Shown: in pieces, positions 39,001 to 52,300 of the stretch
How positions within the stretch are numbered: the first letter of the stretch is position 1
How the letters are laid out: each line of letters begins with the position of its first letter
Source: Henricia sp. BOLD:AAB3569
Taxonomy: Eukaryota > Echinodermata > Asteroidea > Spinulosida > Echinasteridae
Assembly: GCA_037783545.1 (NCBI GenBank)
Contig: JBBELK010000064.1
Coordinates: forward strand, 1,054,001 to 1,118,000
DNA length: 64,000 nt
Direction of reading: 5' to 3'
Notes under the pieces: model-generated
The model's database searches: none
What the model saw: only the letters and a program-made list of their open reading frames with translations
Told to the model about the DNA's origin: nothing
Translations under genes and position numbers: made by a program

Positions 39001-42000
39001 GAGAAGTATCAGTCATTGGAAACTTAGTATACTCTATTCGGGTTGAAAATTTGAGGTGTATACCCCTCGCTGTGGTGTAAAAAAAAAAACACGCGCCCGG
39101 CCCAAACCTGCAAAACATTTTTTTTGCCAATGTCGGAGTGTTGCGTATATATTGTATTTTCTACTTGCGCGATGCCGTCAAATTAGCCTTTTGTGTGTTT
39201 CGCATGAATAGCGTCTGGTGTACTGACGTACTTCCTTTCACATGCACACTTAGTATCCACTCGATCAGACTAAATTTGTGTTGCTACATGTATGTGGTGC
39301 ACGCGGCAGGTGTAAAGTACAGAATCAATTCTTTGTTCACCGTAGGGGAAAATAGCGTAAAGCAACCAGACTGTTGGCTGCTTGAAAATGGCGTGCACCA
39401 CATAGCAACAACTGCGTAGTGTGTGACTTCCAAAACTGCACCTCCTTTTGAAAGTGAATTAAGAATTCGGGGCGACAGCCATTATGCAAAATGTTACACG
39501 CAAAAGGCTAATTGACTATAACAGCCAGGCTGGACATGCATCATTCCGTCGTTATTATGTCGCAGGATAGGCGAAAGAACGAATTCAGTAGGGGCACAAA
39601 ACCTATACCAAGGGGAGGTACTACATGCACGCAAACATGCAAAAAAATGTGTATTTTATACTAATCAGAAGAGTTGGCTTTAATCTTGTTTGGCAACGGT
39701 ACGCCCTAACCCGGGACGTATTCGAACCGACACGTGAACGAGATTTTTACTCAAGAACAAGAAGAACGAAGGTGCTTCGCTCGTTCCCACCGCTCATACT
39801 AGGCGCTGGTACGGGCTGATGTGCCTTCACAGATTTCTGTGACGGAAACACGTGACACAAAGGTCACATATTTTTTAAATTAATAAATAGTATATTAACA
39901 CTTATATATCAAGTGCAAAAATCAAATTTACGAATAAAATGAGTGTATTGTGTGCGAGACCTACCATGTCTGAAGGAACAATTGTTTTTACGTCAGTTTA
40001 CAAGAAAAAGACGTGACCTCGTGGTCACGTGTCGTATACAATTTTGGCCAATGAGCGCCCAGTATGGGCGGTGGGAACGAGCGAACGAAGATGCATGACC
40101 AACAACGCACAGAAGTTCGGAAATTGTTTAAAAATTACAACTCATACAAGACAGCTAGCCAAGCATGCATATTTGCATCAAAACTCATTTTGGATAGAGC
40201 GAAAAAGTAAAACAACTGAAAGATATTGAGGTAAAAACTGATGAACTCATATAGACAGAAATACCTCTTTGCCTTACATTTCGCGTTACAACGGTTCCGT
40301 ATTTTCAATGATGCAGTCGCTGTAGGCCTATGTAGTCGACATCCCTTAAGTATCTTAGGCTGGATTCACACTGAGCCTTTTTTGACGCACGTCACTTTGA
40401 GAAAAAAACGGTGTGGGTGGAATTTGCAAGTGAAACAACGCACTCAAAATCCCAGAATCACAGAAACACACTTGAAATTCCGCCAATGTTGATTCTGTGG
40501 TTTTCAGTGCTTCGCTTCACTCCGAATTCCCTCCGCGCCGCTTTTTCTTTCTTCAAAGCGACTCGCGTCAAATTAACGCGCAAAAAAGCCTCAGTGTGAA
40601 TCCACTCGTAGAAGCGGCGGTGGTAATGATGGCCTGTTGCAATATCTCATGTAGGTCAGGGCATGAAGCATCTTCAAGATAGGGCCGTGGTGCATCGCGA
40701 TCTCAAGCCTGGCAACATTATGTGTTGCTACCAACCAGACGGCTCGCCCATCTACAAACTTGCCGACTTCGGAGCAGCACGTGAACTCGCCGAGGGAGAG
40801 AACTTCGTCAGTATATACGGCACGGAAGAATATTTGGTAACTGTTATTTATGCCCAGCAATGGGAGACGTTTGAGACGCTTGGTGGCAGCAAACAAACCG
40901 GTCCTTTTCCATTGTCGCGTCATATTGAGCATGCGTATACACTTTACCTCAGACGTGACGTAAACCATGGAAATAGACCGGTTTGTTTGCTGCCACCACG
41001 CGTTTCAAAAGTCTCCTATTAGACAAATACCTTAGCTTTCCGCATATCCATCTGAGGTGAAATATTGGGATAATGCACAAAATGATGTACGAAAACGCAT
41101 ATAAAAAATATGATTTCCTGATATCTTACAGATACCGTTGAACGACGATGTGTGTTTTTACAGGTCATTTGTTGGAAAATGTTAAAGATAGGAAACAGTG
41201 CAGTGATGTATCCATGTTCAATATTAAAATAAAGGAGTATACAAAGTTAGGGTCGTGCCTTTGAGTCACTTTCTGGGAAAATTTGTTCAAGATATGGCAT
41301 GCAGAAAATATGTCTTTCCATGACGTTGAGACAGAATGAAAATGTGACATTTTTTTCATTTGCACAAAGTGGTCAACGAGTGAGCAACAAGTCGTGGTTC
41401 ATGGCATGGTTCATGCTTTGGAATCTTTAGTCTTGATGGAGAATGACACCTTTCAATTATTTGATAAAGTGGTGGTTACAGATGTAACTGGGACACCACG
41501 CCAATTTAGCACAAATTATTCACTCCGACTCTGAAAGTGTTCTTGTTGAATTTAAAATTAGTGCACAGTTCTAAACCTCAGCAATATTCTGTAATCTAGA
41601 TTTTTGTATGGTGCATGAAAATCTGTCGGGGAAAAAATCAAATGTCACAACTGCGAAATTCCATTTCGTTGACTCCTGTGTTTCAAAATCGACTCGGGTG
41701 TAACGGAGCACTGTGACCCAAATACAAATTCGCCAGCCGTCGTGACTCATTTTGAAAGAAGACTAAACAAATACATTTGCAAATAGGCGAGGCATATCCT
41801 ACTTATTTTGTGCATGAGTTAGTGGCTAAATTATATAAATATTTTGTAAACAAGCGCGTCGAGAAGGAAATGAGCTATAGTGTGACCATAAGCTTTCGTA
41901 GCAACAACTATATATTTTTCATCAGATGCAGATGTTTGCATCTGATGCAGATGTTTGCATCTGATGAAGTAGTTGTTGTTACGAAAGCCCATGCTCAAAC

Positions 42001-43356
42001 TCATTTAAAGGTAGTATACTTGTTTGATAAAGTGTTAAAAACGGCATGATTTCCACTGGTATCTGAAAGCATAGGTCAAGAAATATACCTTGTAGAAATT
42101 TCAGCCACATAGATGCAGTATTAGTAATCATTTACTTGAAAAATCCAAGTACGGTTTTTGTGTACGAATGAATGGCTCCAAAGATCGCCTGCAGGATTTA
42201 AATAGTTTTGTAATTTTTCTCATGAATGGGGCAATTCAGACGAAATAAATTCACAGGATGATTACTACCATTACCATCTTGATAACAGGTAGGCCTAAGC
42301 TTATATATTAATATAATAATTCAGAAATATTTTTGGAGGATAATTACCAAACAAGTAGACTATATACCTTTAAGTTAGTCCTAAAAAGCTATATACAGTT
42401 GAAGTCAGAAGTTTACATACATGTACACCACTACCATCATCACCCAAAATGGTAAACAGGACTACCGGAACCATTGCAAGGTGTGCAAGCTATGTTTTAA
42501 GTACTGCAAGCACGTCAGGAATTCCACAAAATCACGACTTTAGTAAAGACTGTTTCAAAAATGGTGGCAACGCTAGTTTAAGCACATCAGTTTTAACACA
42601 GTTGTATGTAAACTTCTGACTACAACTGTACCTTCTGAATTATTTTGTTATCAATTATTTATTTCGTATCTTTGTGTGACTTATTTCAGCACCCAGACGT
42701 GTATGAGCGAGCCGTCCTTCGGAGACCGCTGGTGAGGCCATTCACGGCCTCCGTTGATTTGTGGAGTATAGGCGTAACGTTATCGCATGCAGCTACGGGG
42801 ATGCTCCCCTTTCGACCATACGGGGGCAGGCGAAACAGAACTACCATGTGAGTTTTTATTTAGTTTTGATGTCTTCCTTATATGAGTCAATGGTCATTGT
42901 ATATACGTATACACAAAGACTTATGGGGCCGCAGTGCAGTGGGGGCGAGCATTTGGAATTTCCGAGTGTATTAAAGTTTGGTTTAGATTTTATTCATTTA
43001 TCCCGTCATCGGTTGTTACACGTACTGTATTGTTTGAAATTGACATTTTTTATAATGAAGTATATAGGCCTGGTTCCTTTTAAAAAAATAATAAAGTATA
43101 GTTAAAGCAAATCTCGTATAGTTGATGCCATAAAGGGCCTTAGTTGCCGAAGATGCCATAAATTAACAACAACAACAACATTGTAGTTGATGTAGTGTCA
43201 AGCCTAAAAGTACTGGAAGGATTAATTAGTGAGAGCACCAGGGAAAAGTACGGGAAAATCACCGTAAAATATGGGAATAACGTAGAATTGTATGGGATAA
43301 CCGTTAAAATGACGGCAGAAAGGTGCAGGCGCGGATCCAGATGGGTTTTTTTGGTC

Positions 43357-43392
<36 letters not shown>

Positions 43393-46300
43393 ACCCCCCT
43401 CCCCCGACCGATTTCATCGGCACTCGGAAAAACCCCTCACTGGTAACAATCCTGGATCCACCCCTGAGGTGGCATTTCGCTGCACACCTTTCGACCGTAA
43501 AATGGGCAATTGTTTACAGTGAATGAAGAGCCTATGTGGCTACAGTGCAACGACTTAAGTATGCTAATCTCAGCAAGAGAATCATACGAAAGAGGAAGTG
43601 AATTAGTTCAGAACTAAGCTGGTGAAACATATGAAAGTGACTTCTTCGTAGAAGGCATTGATCGCGTTACCTTTCCTTGTCTACTCTCGATCTCACAGGC
43701 ACCAGATGACATCCCGCAAGGCCTCCGGTATCATATCCGGCGTTCAGAAAGATTCAGAAAACGGGAGGATTGAGTGGAGTAGAGAGCTGCCGAAAACGAC
43801 CCAGTTGTCACAGTAACTATCAGTTTCAGACGCTTTGATTTATAATTTCGTTTAAATAATTGTTTTTACTTTGCAAGTAAATTACTGCTATGTAGCATGT
43901 ATTAAAGGGCCTGAAATGTTCAATACCTTTATGCACAGTTTTTGCTGCATATGAAGGATTACCTTCAACTTTGAGAATTTCTTCACATAAACTAACAGAA
44001 AGAGGGCGCTGTTTGGGGCATGTCACTTCAGGAACACACAGCAGAAAAGCAAAGAAAAAACATTAGACTTCAAACTGGAATTGTGGAAAAATGCTGCAGT
44101 TTCCAGCCTTAGTTTTTTTCATGGTTTACAACAGGCAACATGTAAAACAAACCTAAACCGTCATGGGTTACAAACGTTTCAGCAAGTTGGAGAAAATTGT
44201 GGAAACTTTTGTGCACAGTTGAATGAGATTTTCCTGTGTTTTCCTATTGCTCATACATATGTAATTTTTCATTGGCATAAAAATCAAAAACCTTGATTTT
44301 AACCCCCCCCCCCCCCCCCCCCAAACAACTTCCAAGTAGGGTTTTTATAATGGACTATATAGTTCCATATAGCACAGATTTCATGGATAAAAACACCATT
44401 TCAGGGGCCCTTTAAGAAGAAACTATTGCTAAAAATGAAAATCCAAGTACCTTGATCAGTTTAGAGGGGCTCCCTGTTGTCAGTTAACACTGTTGACTAC
44501 ATGGAAACACGCGTCACCACGCGCTTCAGCGATATATCCCTTGTGCCTGAACGTTTTTGAGGGGGAAGTCTGATCATTCAATGTTGTTTAGTATTGTGTA
44601 TTATGTCGACTTTTGAAATTTATGCAGAAGTTTACCTCACCAATAAGTCGATTTCGTAAAACTAAAAAGTCACCTTGTTCAATGAAATTATTTTGACAAA
44701 ACATGTAGAAGGTGTACTTAACAAGCGAGTATAAATCAACACGTACCAATACAAGTTACATCGTGTAGAATAGTTTTCTCCTGTCAATACATTTCACAGT
44801 ATCAGTCCATATACGGGGGTACCTCATATCGATATCAGAATATTACAAAGTGTGGCACTCGGCATAGCCTTAACTATATGAAGGAAGATCTACAATTGCT
44901 TTGTTTTTTTTCTGCTCGCAGGGGACTACGGTACCTCGTTGAAGAAATGTTTGCCGGACTTTTGGAGTGTGACGTCAGCAAAATGTGGTCATTCTCAACA
45001 TTCTTTAACTTCTCGCAGTCCGTTGTAAGCAAAACGGTTATCGACGTTTTCTACGTGCAAACCTCTCAGCTTTTAAAAGTCTACGTGGATCCCTCGCATA
45101 CGTAAGAATTTGTTTGGTGATATTTTGCACTATCAAAAAAATTAAACTCATAATATAGCCTTTATTTTTCAGCGATATTAAGATTTTTACTTTTCTTTGG
45201 AGCTACCTCAGATAACGTTCATCTTTTGAAAATCTGAGCGACTTTTCGTAAGTATATACGAAGTGCATCGGATAAGTCAAACTCGGCTGTTAACTCTACA
45301 CGCCAGCTTACTCAACGCAAGAGATGCTTCCCGTAAAATAAAATAAAAATAAAACGGTGCCTAACTTATAGAATCTGAGCTTATGCACCATTTGTGTACA
45401 GACTTACTTGTACAAAACGCATATGCTAAGCTTGACACGTCAAAAAAAAACCACGATTGTCTTTGGCTGGTATATTGCATCTGTAGGGACCTACTGCATG
45501 AAAAGTTCCTTTTCAACAGAATGTTTTACTGAATCATTTTTTGTAATTGCAGTTTTGCGGAGTTCCAAGAACACGTTGCCATACAGACAGTTGTACAATC
45601 TGCCAATCAGATGCTCGTCTTCGATGACGCCATATTCTACCCAGACTCGACCATACCATGTCGCTCATTTACAAAGACTTCACCGGAAAACCCTGTGCTG
45701 TTGTTCAGTCAAACATTTCATGGCTCAACTTCGCCGATTTTACCTGTCGTCCGTAAGTTTTGTGCCGTAGAGGGGTTTTGCAAGCCGACGGGTATACAAG
45801 CAAACGCATGCGTTAAGCTATCAGTAACCCATTGTGGTATTTAAGTGTAAGCTAAAATGAGCCTATTTCCGACAGCGAAAGAAAGTCCTCATTTTCATCC
45901 GAAACTTCAAAAATGCAAGCGCAACAAAAAATGAGGAAACGACACCATAGATATCCGATATTTTAATATAAGCGGTTTTATCAAACAAACTCGTTGTTTA
46001 CGACGCAGAAACCGAAGAAACGTGCGACGTATCCGTTGCGCTATACCGAAACCCCTGTAATATCTCACAGACACCCGTATAAATGCATGGATGTTGGATG
46101 GTATGCATATATATAATATTCATTAACTCACATATTTTTTCAGACGTTTTATTTAATGTTTTGTTTTCCAGCTTCTGTACCGCAAGTTCAGACCAAATAT
46201 TCATTGTCTTCTGACGCACTTGCCACAAAGGTACGGATGTCCCATAATTTTCCACTCAATTAATTCATGATAATTATATGTCGTGATTGTATTATAAATA

Positions 46301-49300
46301 TAGAATTTCTCACACGGTATCGCTGCACGGCACAATATTTGGTAGGGAATCTTCGTTGTATCTCTGCTTTTTTTCTTGGCCGAATTTTCTCGTTAGTCTG
46401 TCCTATCCATGGTGTCCTATCATAGCTATGATAGGACACCATGTTCTATCATAGCTGTTCTGTGATGTAATCATGGCGCACATGACGTCATTATGTCCTA
46501 GGTCTATTGGTAGCGGTACAAATTAAAAAGAAAGGGTGGTATGCCCATTTTGGATGGAGGAAGTCCGTCACCAGCGCATTTTCATCCAAAAAGGCTTTGA
46601 TTTCCGGGAAGTCCAGTTCTTCCTTAATTATTTAATGTTTGGTTTGCTTTGGGTTTTTTTCAGAGAAATATTTCCACCTTATTCTGTTGGAAAAGAAAGC
46701 AGGAACAACTTCTTTTAATGCAGAAACTGCACGATAAAGCTGTTAAGGCTTTTACGTAAGTATAGTATTTGTTTTCATTTGGTTCAAAGATTGAGGGTAT
46801 TGGGAATGCGTTTGGAGAAAGGGATAACATCCACATTTGCAGATGTGGTCAATGAAACTGGATATTTAAAATTAATCACGATTGTTGTTCGATCTTCGTA
46901 TGTCATTTTCGTCGTGAGTGACAGCTAGGATTCGCTAAATCTGAATTAATTTTGAGTTAAATCTTAGTTAAATACCATACCGTAAAGTGACCAACACTGA
47001 ACAAATGGTAGTTGAGCATACACGTTCCAATGTTGGTCATGCATGATTCTCCTCTTGGGAGGGGGGAGGAGGGCGGATTTTGATATAAGCTCGACTTTTG
47101 TTTCGTATACGATACCAAACATTTTCCATACGCGACGTGTTTACATTAAGCACATTATTGGCGGGTCAGTTTCCAGTCGGTTCTGGTTTTTTTTAATGCC
47201 AGCATGGTTCGCTTATAAACTTAACTTTTGATTCCCATTTTTGTATCGTGTGGACAGTCACGTGGTCAAAGACGAAGACAGACATCTACAATACTACCTT
47301 GTAAACTTGGAAGTCCAAAAGCGGACGCTTCCACTCTTGCTAAAGAACGTAGACACGCGTGTGAGTGGTCTACTCCGGATTTGCCAGTCGTGTCAAGGTC
47401 TTTTCAATGGAAATCGTTTGCACGTAGACCAGCTATATACCTCCTTGGAAAACCTTGAGGAAGAGACACATATGAAATTGGATGATATTCACCAGGTGAG
47501 CATCGTTTACCGTCATTATGTCCTTTTCATAGTGATTTATTTTCGCTTAGATTATAAGTTTTTATTTTAAAATTGGAAATTGCCGAGGTAATACATTTAT
47601 AGCACTGCACTCTTATAGTGCTGCACTCTTCTCGAGATTCGTGTGAACAAATGTGCCATCGGGTGAGATTCGAACCCAGGACCTGCATTCTAAGCAGACG
47701 CATGCAGAGAAAATATATTAACTTCCTTCGAATAATAATTGTTTTCAGTTACATTTTCCCATTTTCTTGTGAACCTATCACTGGGGATGAGGCTGAATAT
47801 ATATACAACAAAATATAGAGATCAAACAAGTACAACTGGGGGAGGGGAGCAGTCGAGTTGGCGTTTTGATTACTCCCCGCCTTTCACCTCTTGCGTCCCT
47901 GGTTCGATTTGGATTGGGTTTTCAATCCCTATAGGATATTGCCTTATTGGGGGTTTTCTCTCACTTCTGAAGCCGTATCCATTTCTTTAATATCTCAAGT
48001 TAAAGTAATAAACATAGCATAAAGAACATTAAATTGTCGTAACATTGGCAATAGTCACCAGTACAAATCCATTTTTTGAAGTTTATTCACAAAGGCTCGA
48101 ACTCTTGTTTTTCTTTCAATTATGGAGTTCGTTTGAAATGCAACTCACCGGTGATAAATTTGGGAGAATTTGTTTGGTTTTCTTCCAAAATGATGTACAC
48201 CGCAGGAAAATTCCCAATTTGCTTTAGAGTTTACAGTGCTTTTCGAGAGTATTAGTGTCTGGTAAATCCCTGAAGATAGTGAATATGGTAGGCCTACAGG
48301 GTGTGGCACTAGTCAGTGACTTCGGCCACACAATGCAGAGCAGGTAGCGTTAATGCTACAGTGAAACTTTGGCCACCGTTGCGTCCAGGAAAACCGGCCA
48401 CTGTGCACGCTGAACAGGTGCATGACACCTTCACAAAGGTCGCACATAGCCTAGCTCTTTATCCCGGTGGCTACTGTGATCGGGTAATTTTCGGGTTTGA
48501 CGATACATGTACGTACAGAAGGCAACAAATATGCAAGAAAAAGAATCCGTTGGATTGTCTTGACGTCGACGATGATTAAATTAGAAGATTGTTGATGGTC
48601 TACGACACGCCGGGCCACAAGCGTTAAAACGAAACCCAACAAGGCCCTTTTCGAAACGACCAAAGCCACATCTGTAGCAAGTAGCTTCGGACCACTCGTG
48701 ATAACTCGAACTGTCGTTGAAATATTATGAAATCGTCGTCGCCCTAAAATATAAAATGTTACATGCAAAAAATATAATTAGAAGATTTGTGATGGTCTAC
48801 GACACGCCGGGCCACACATATGCAGCACGATATGTGGCAGAGGGTATCCCCCTACCATTATTCCCCCATTGTGTCTCAAACATCCAAGGAATTTCAAAGG
48901 AATTCCTTTAAGTTTTTAGGGGGAAATGATGCGTTAACAAAAGAGAGTGTTGAGGTATAGGGGCGTTAAGGGGGAGTCCCTTTGCCACATATCGTGCTGG
49001 GTATAGGGCCACAAGCGTTAAAACGAAACCCAACGACCATATAGCCACATCTGCAGCAAGTATCGTCGGACAATTCGTGTTAACTCGAAACTATCGTTGG
49101 AAAATTACGAAATCGTCGTCGCCCTAAAATATAAAATGTTAGATGCAAAAATCAAATGGTTCATAGTCCAGATTTGTAAAATCGCTTGCGTGGTATGCGC
49201 AGGTTGCGCTATAATGGCAGTAAATGCCGTAAAAATTGTGCTGTATAACCACTTTTGACTATTTGTGAAATTGGTTGCAGCAAAGCGGTTGCTATTGTTG

Positions 49301-52300
49301 GACTATTTTCGAGCGCTGCACCAAGGATCCCATGGTGTTCTGGTGTCGGATATGTGAGGTATAGAGATGCCAAATGTACGACAAAGAAAATTCGGTGAAA
49401 CTGGAATTCGAAGCCGGGTATTTGTTGGTCATTTATCTCAGCCTTAAAATATGAAGCATTACTGATTAAAACTTTTGGGAAGAACTTATTAGGTAACGTT
49501 ATCGCTAGCTGACGACGGTATGGCACATAATAAGGGATCCAAAAAACCTCTGGCAAGACATATTGTGCATCGTGTAGAACTTTAAATATTCCAGCACCTG
49601 GCCTCCCTGGGACCCGCACTCGAGAGCAGCCAATGGCAATAGCTCCCTTGCTCACTATCTTGATTTGGTCTTATAAAAAATGAAGATCAAAAACTTCAGA
49701 TTAAGAGAGTACGAGGCCTATATAGGCCTACTTTGCTTGGAACGCCTGCGCCGTCCAGGACAGTCTGGTGCCTTCAGCATTTTTAGATTTTATAAAGTGA
49801 TACAGTTGAAAATGGGTTCTGCGTCAATCAGGACGTGGACAACTTGACATTGACCTCTTGTTGGAGAAAACAAAAGTGGGTACATTTGTTCATAGGCCGT
49901 GTTGGAATAAATATTTGGCTACGTCCTGAAATTACTTATGAGTCTACAGAAAATGATGAAGTTGTCTACCTTGCGTCTACTGTTGACTCATTGGAGTGAT
50001 TTCAAGACGTTGAAGTGAGAGATTATAACAATTATAGTCCGAACGTATAGCCTGTAGAATTGAAGATATCTTAGATGTCACTAAAGAGACCTTACTGCGG
50101 CCGGGAGAAAATCAGCGTTCTAAAAGTAACCAAGGCCCCAAAATCTTTCAAGTTATTTCCCTTTTCCCTTTTCTAGCTCTGTTGGCGGCACGATGAGGTT
50201 GCCGAGCTTCTACATGCTACCCACAGGGAAGTAGTAGATCAAGATAAGCTGACGAAAGCGTGGACCGAGCAGACTCGGTGTCAGACAGCAGACAAATGGT
50301 ATGACTTTGGGGAACCCTCTGGAGCGACGGAGCCACCCACTATATACAGGATTCAAACAAGATCTCACCAGAAAGCAGTGAAACTTGAAAATAAGTTGCT
50401 GTAATAGCCCGTTCGTCCTGTGTCGGTCTGGATGTCCGTTCCTGCTAATCGACACAAGTTCCTCGGGTTTTGGCCCTGTGTACATGCCATTGCATGCTGC
50501 CCATAGGTTTGCATTATGGCACCTTGGATTTTGTTCTTGCTGGCTGAGTTGTATACCTGTAAAGGTGTTTCACGTTTCGATTGGTCCTGCGTATGTGCTT
50601 TCGAAAAGCATCTTGCGCAGGTGCCAAATCACACTTGCATCCATATAGGCACCCAATGGAAGTATGTCCAACAGGTACTGAAGGTCGAGTGTACCTCACT
50701 TGCATTACCAAAAAGGAAATGATCGCCTCCAAGTGATTTCTTAAATGATATTTTCAAACACTGCTCGCTGGTATACGGTGCTCCATGAGTGCTATGCTAT
50801 ACCGAGATCATTTATCTCACCAAGTTGACTTATGAAAGCAACATCTGGTATGTGGTATACCTAATCACTATTGAAATAAAACAACCAAACTTGGGATGAG
50901 AGAAAAATCGTAAGTTGCGTTACCATGCAACACCGAGGGAAATATTAAGTCCATGGGGAAAACGTGAGGGAGTATACCATTGTGCCTTATAGCTCAGCCG
51001 GTAGAGCGTCTGTCCAGTGAGTTACGTCTCGGGTCCGGATCCCGATAAGGCCCTTACGATTTTTCTCTCATCCCAAGTCAGGTTGACTTATAACGTGGAT
51101 TATATCGTCTTGACGACAACATTTATGTTGCCAGGGCCCTATTTCATAAAACTATTTAGGAACATTCCTAATTAATTGTTCCTAAGTCACTTAGGAACAA
51201 TTAATTGGGAAGATTCCTAACTTAGGCATTATTAATTATCCTAAGTTAGGAACAATTCTAAGTTAGGAACAATGCATAAACTATACAGACTACACATTGT
51301 ATGACTGAGTTTGAACACTCTTTCTCTCCGTCTAGCTCGCCTATTTTCCCTGTCAAGTAGGCCTAGAGCCATAAACATAGCAAAATTGACATGTACACAG
51401 TTGACAAGCAAGCAAACTGAAGCAGTGTTTAATTTTCCCGCCAAATTGTCATGTGATACCTAACTTTAGGTATGATTATGATCAGTCCTAAAGTTAGGAA
51501 CAATTTCAACCAAGATAGGAACGATTTTTTACCTAAATTGTTTTATGAAATAGAACTTTAGGAATGATCCTAAAGTTAGGAACAATTTGGATTTAGGAAT
51601 GATAAATGTTCCTAAATCCTACTTAGGAATATTCCTAAAATTTTATGCAATAGGGCCCAGGTCGACTTCCTAGATGTCGACTTCCAAGTCGACTTCCTAA
51701 ATCTATTAAGTCGACTTGGTGGGTCTCGCCAAGTCGAATAATTGATTTAAGGAAGTCGACTTGCCAACATAAAATACCTCGCCAAGTCCACTTATTGAAT
51801 TCAGAAGGGCGCCTTGGCAACATCAATTATCTCGTCAAATCAAATTAGTAGATTGGGGAAGTCTACTTGGCAACATAAATTATCTCGTGGTGAGAAATTA
51901 TCTCGGTATTTGAACAAGTGGGATGAAACTCACATCAGCGTATATGTTGTTGATACTGTTAGAGGGCTGTTTGTTCTGTTGAAAACATGTAATGGCACAT
52001 TCTGTTTGAGACTCACCCGCATTCATAACAGAGTTGCTGAACCCTCATCGTGAAAGGCAGAGAATGAGCTGTCCGTTGACATGCAACATAATATAAACCA
52101 AGCACAAATAGCCGAAATATGTGATGGAAACAAATATCCGAATCTTTTTGGAGGAGATTAAGTTATTCGTAGTATTTTTAAATTGTGTGTGTATGATGTA
52201 GTTAATTCAATGCAAATTCCAAGAATGAATAAAAGGGTGAATTAAATAAACAAATAAAATAAACAAACAAATAGATCACGTGGAAACAGACAAGCAATCA

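Noticed and set aside
50984-51051. Functional tRNA gene
   Set aside because: The anticodon stem does not pair and the T-loop is altered, so no anticodon can be assigned.
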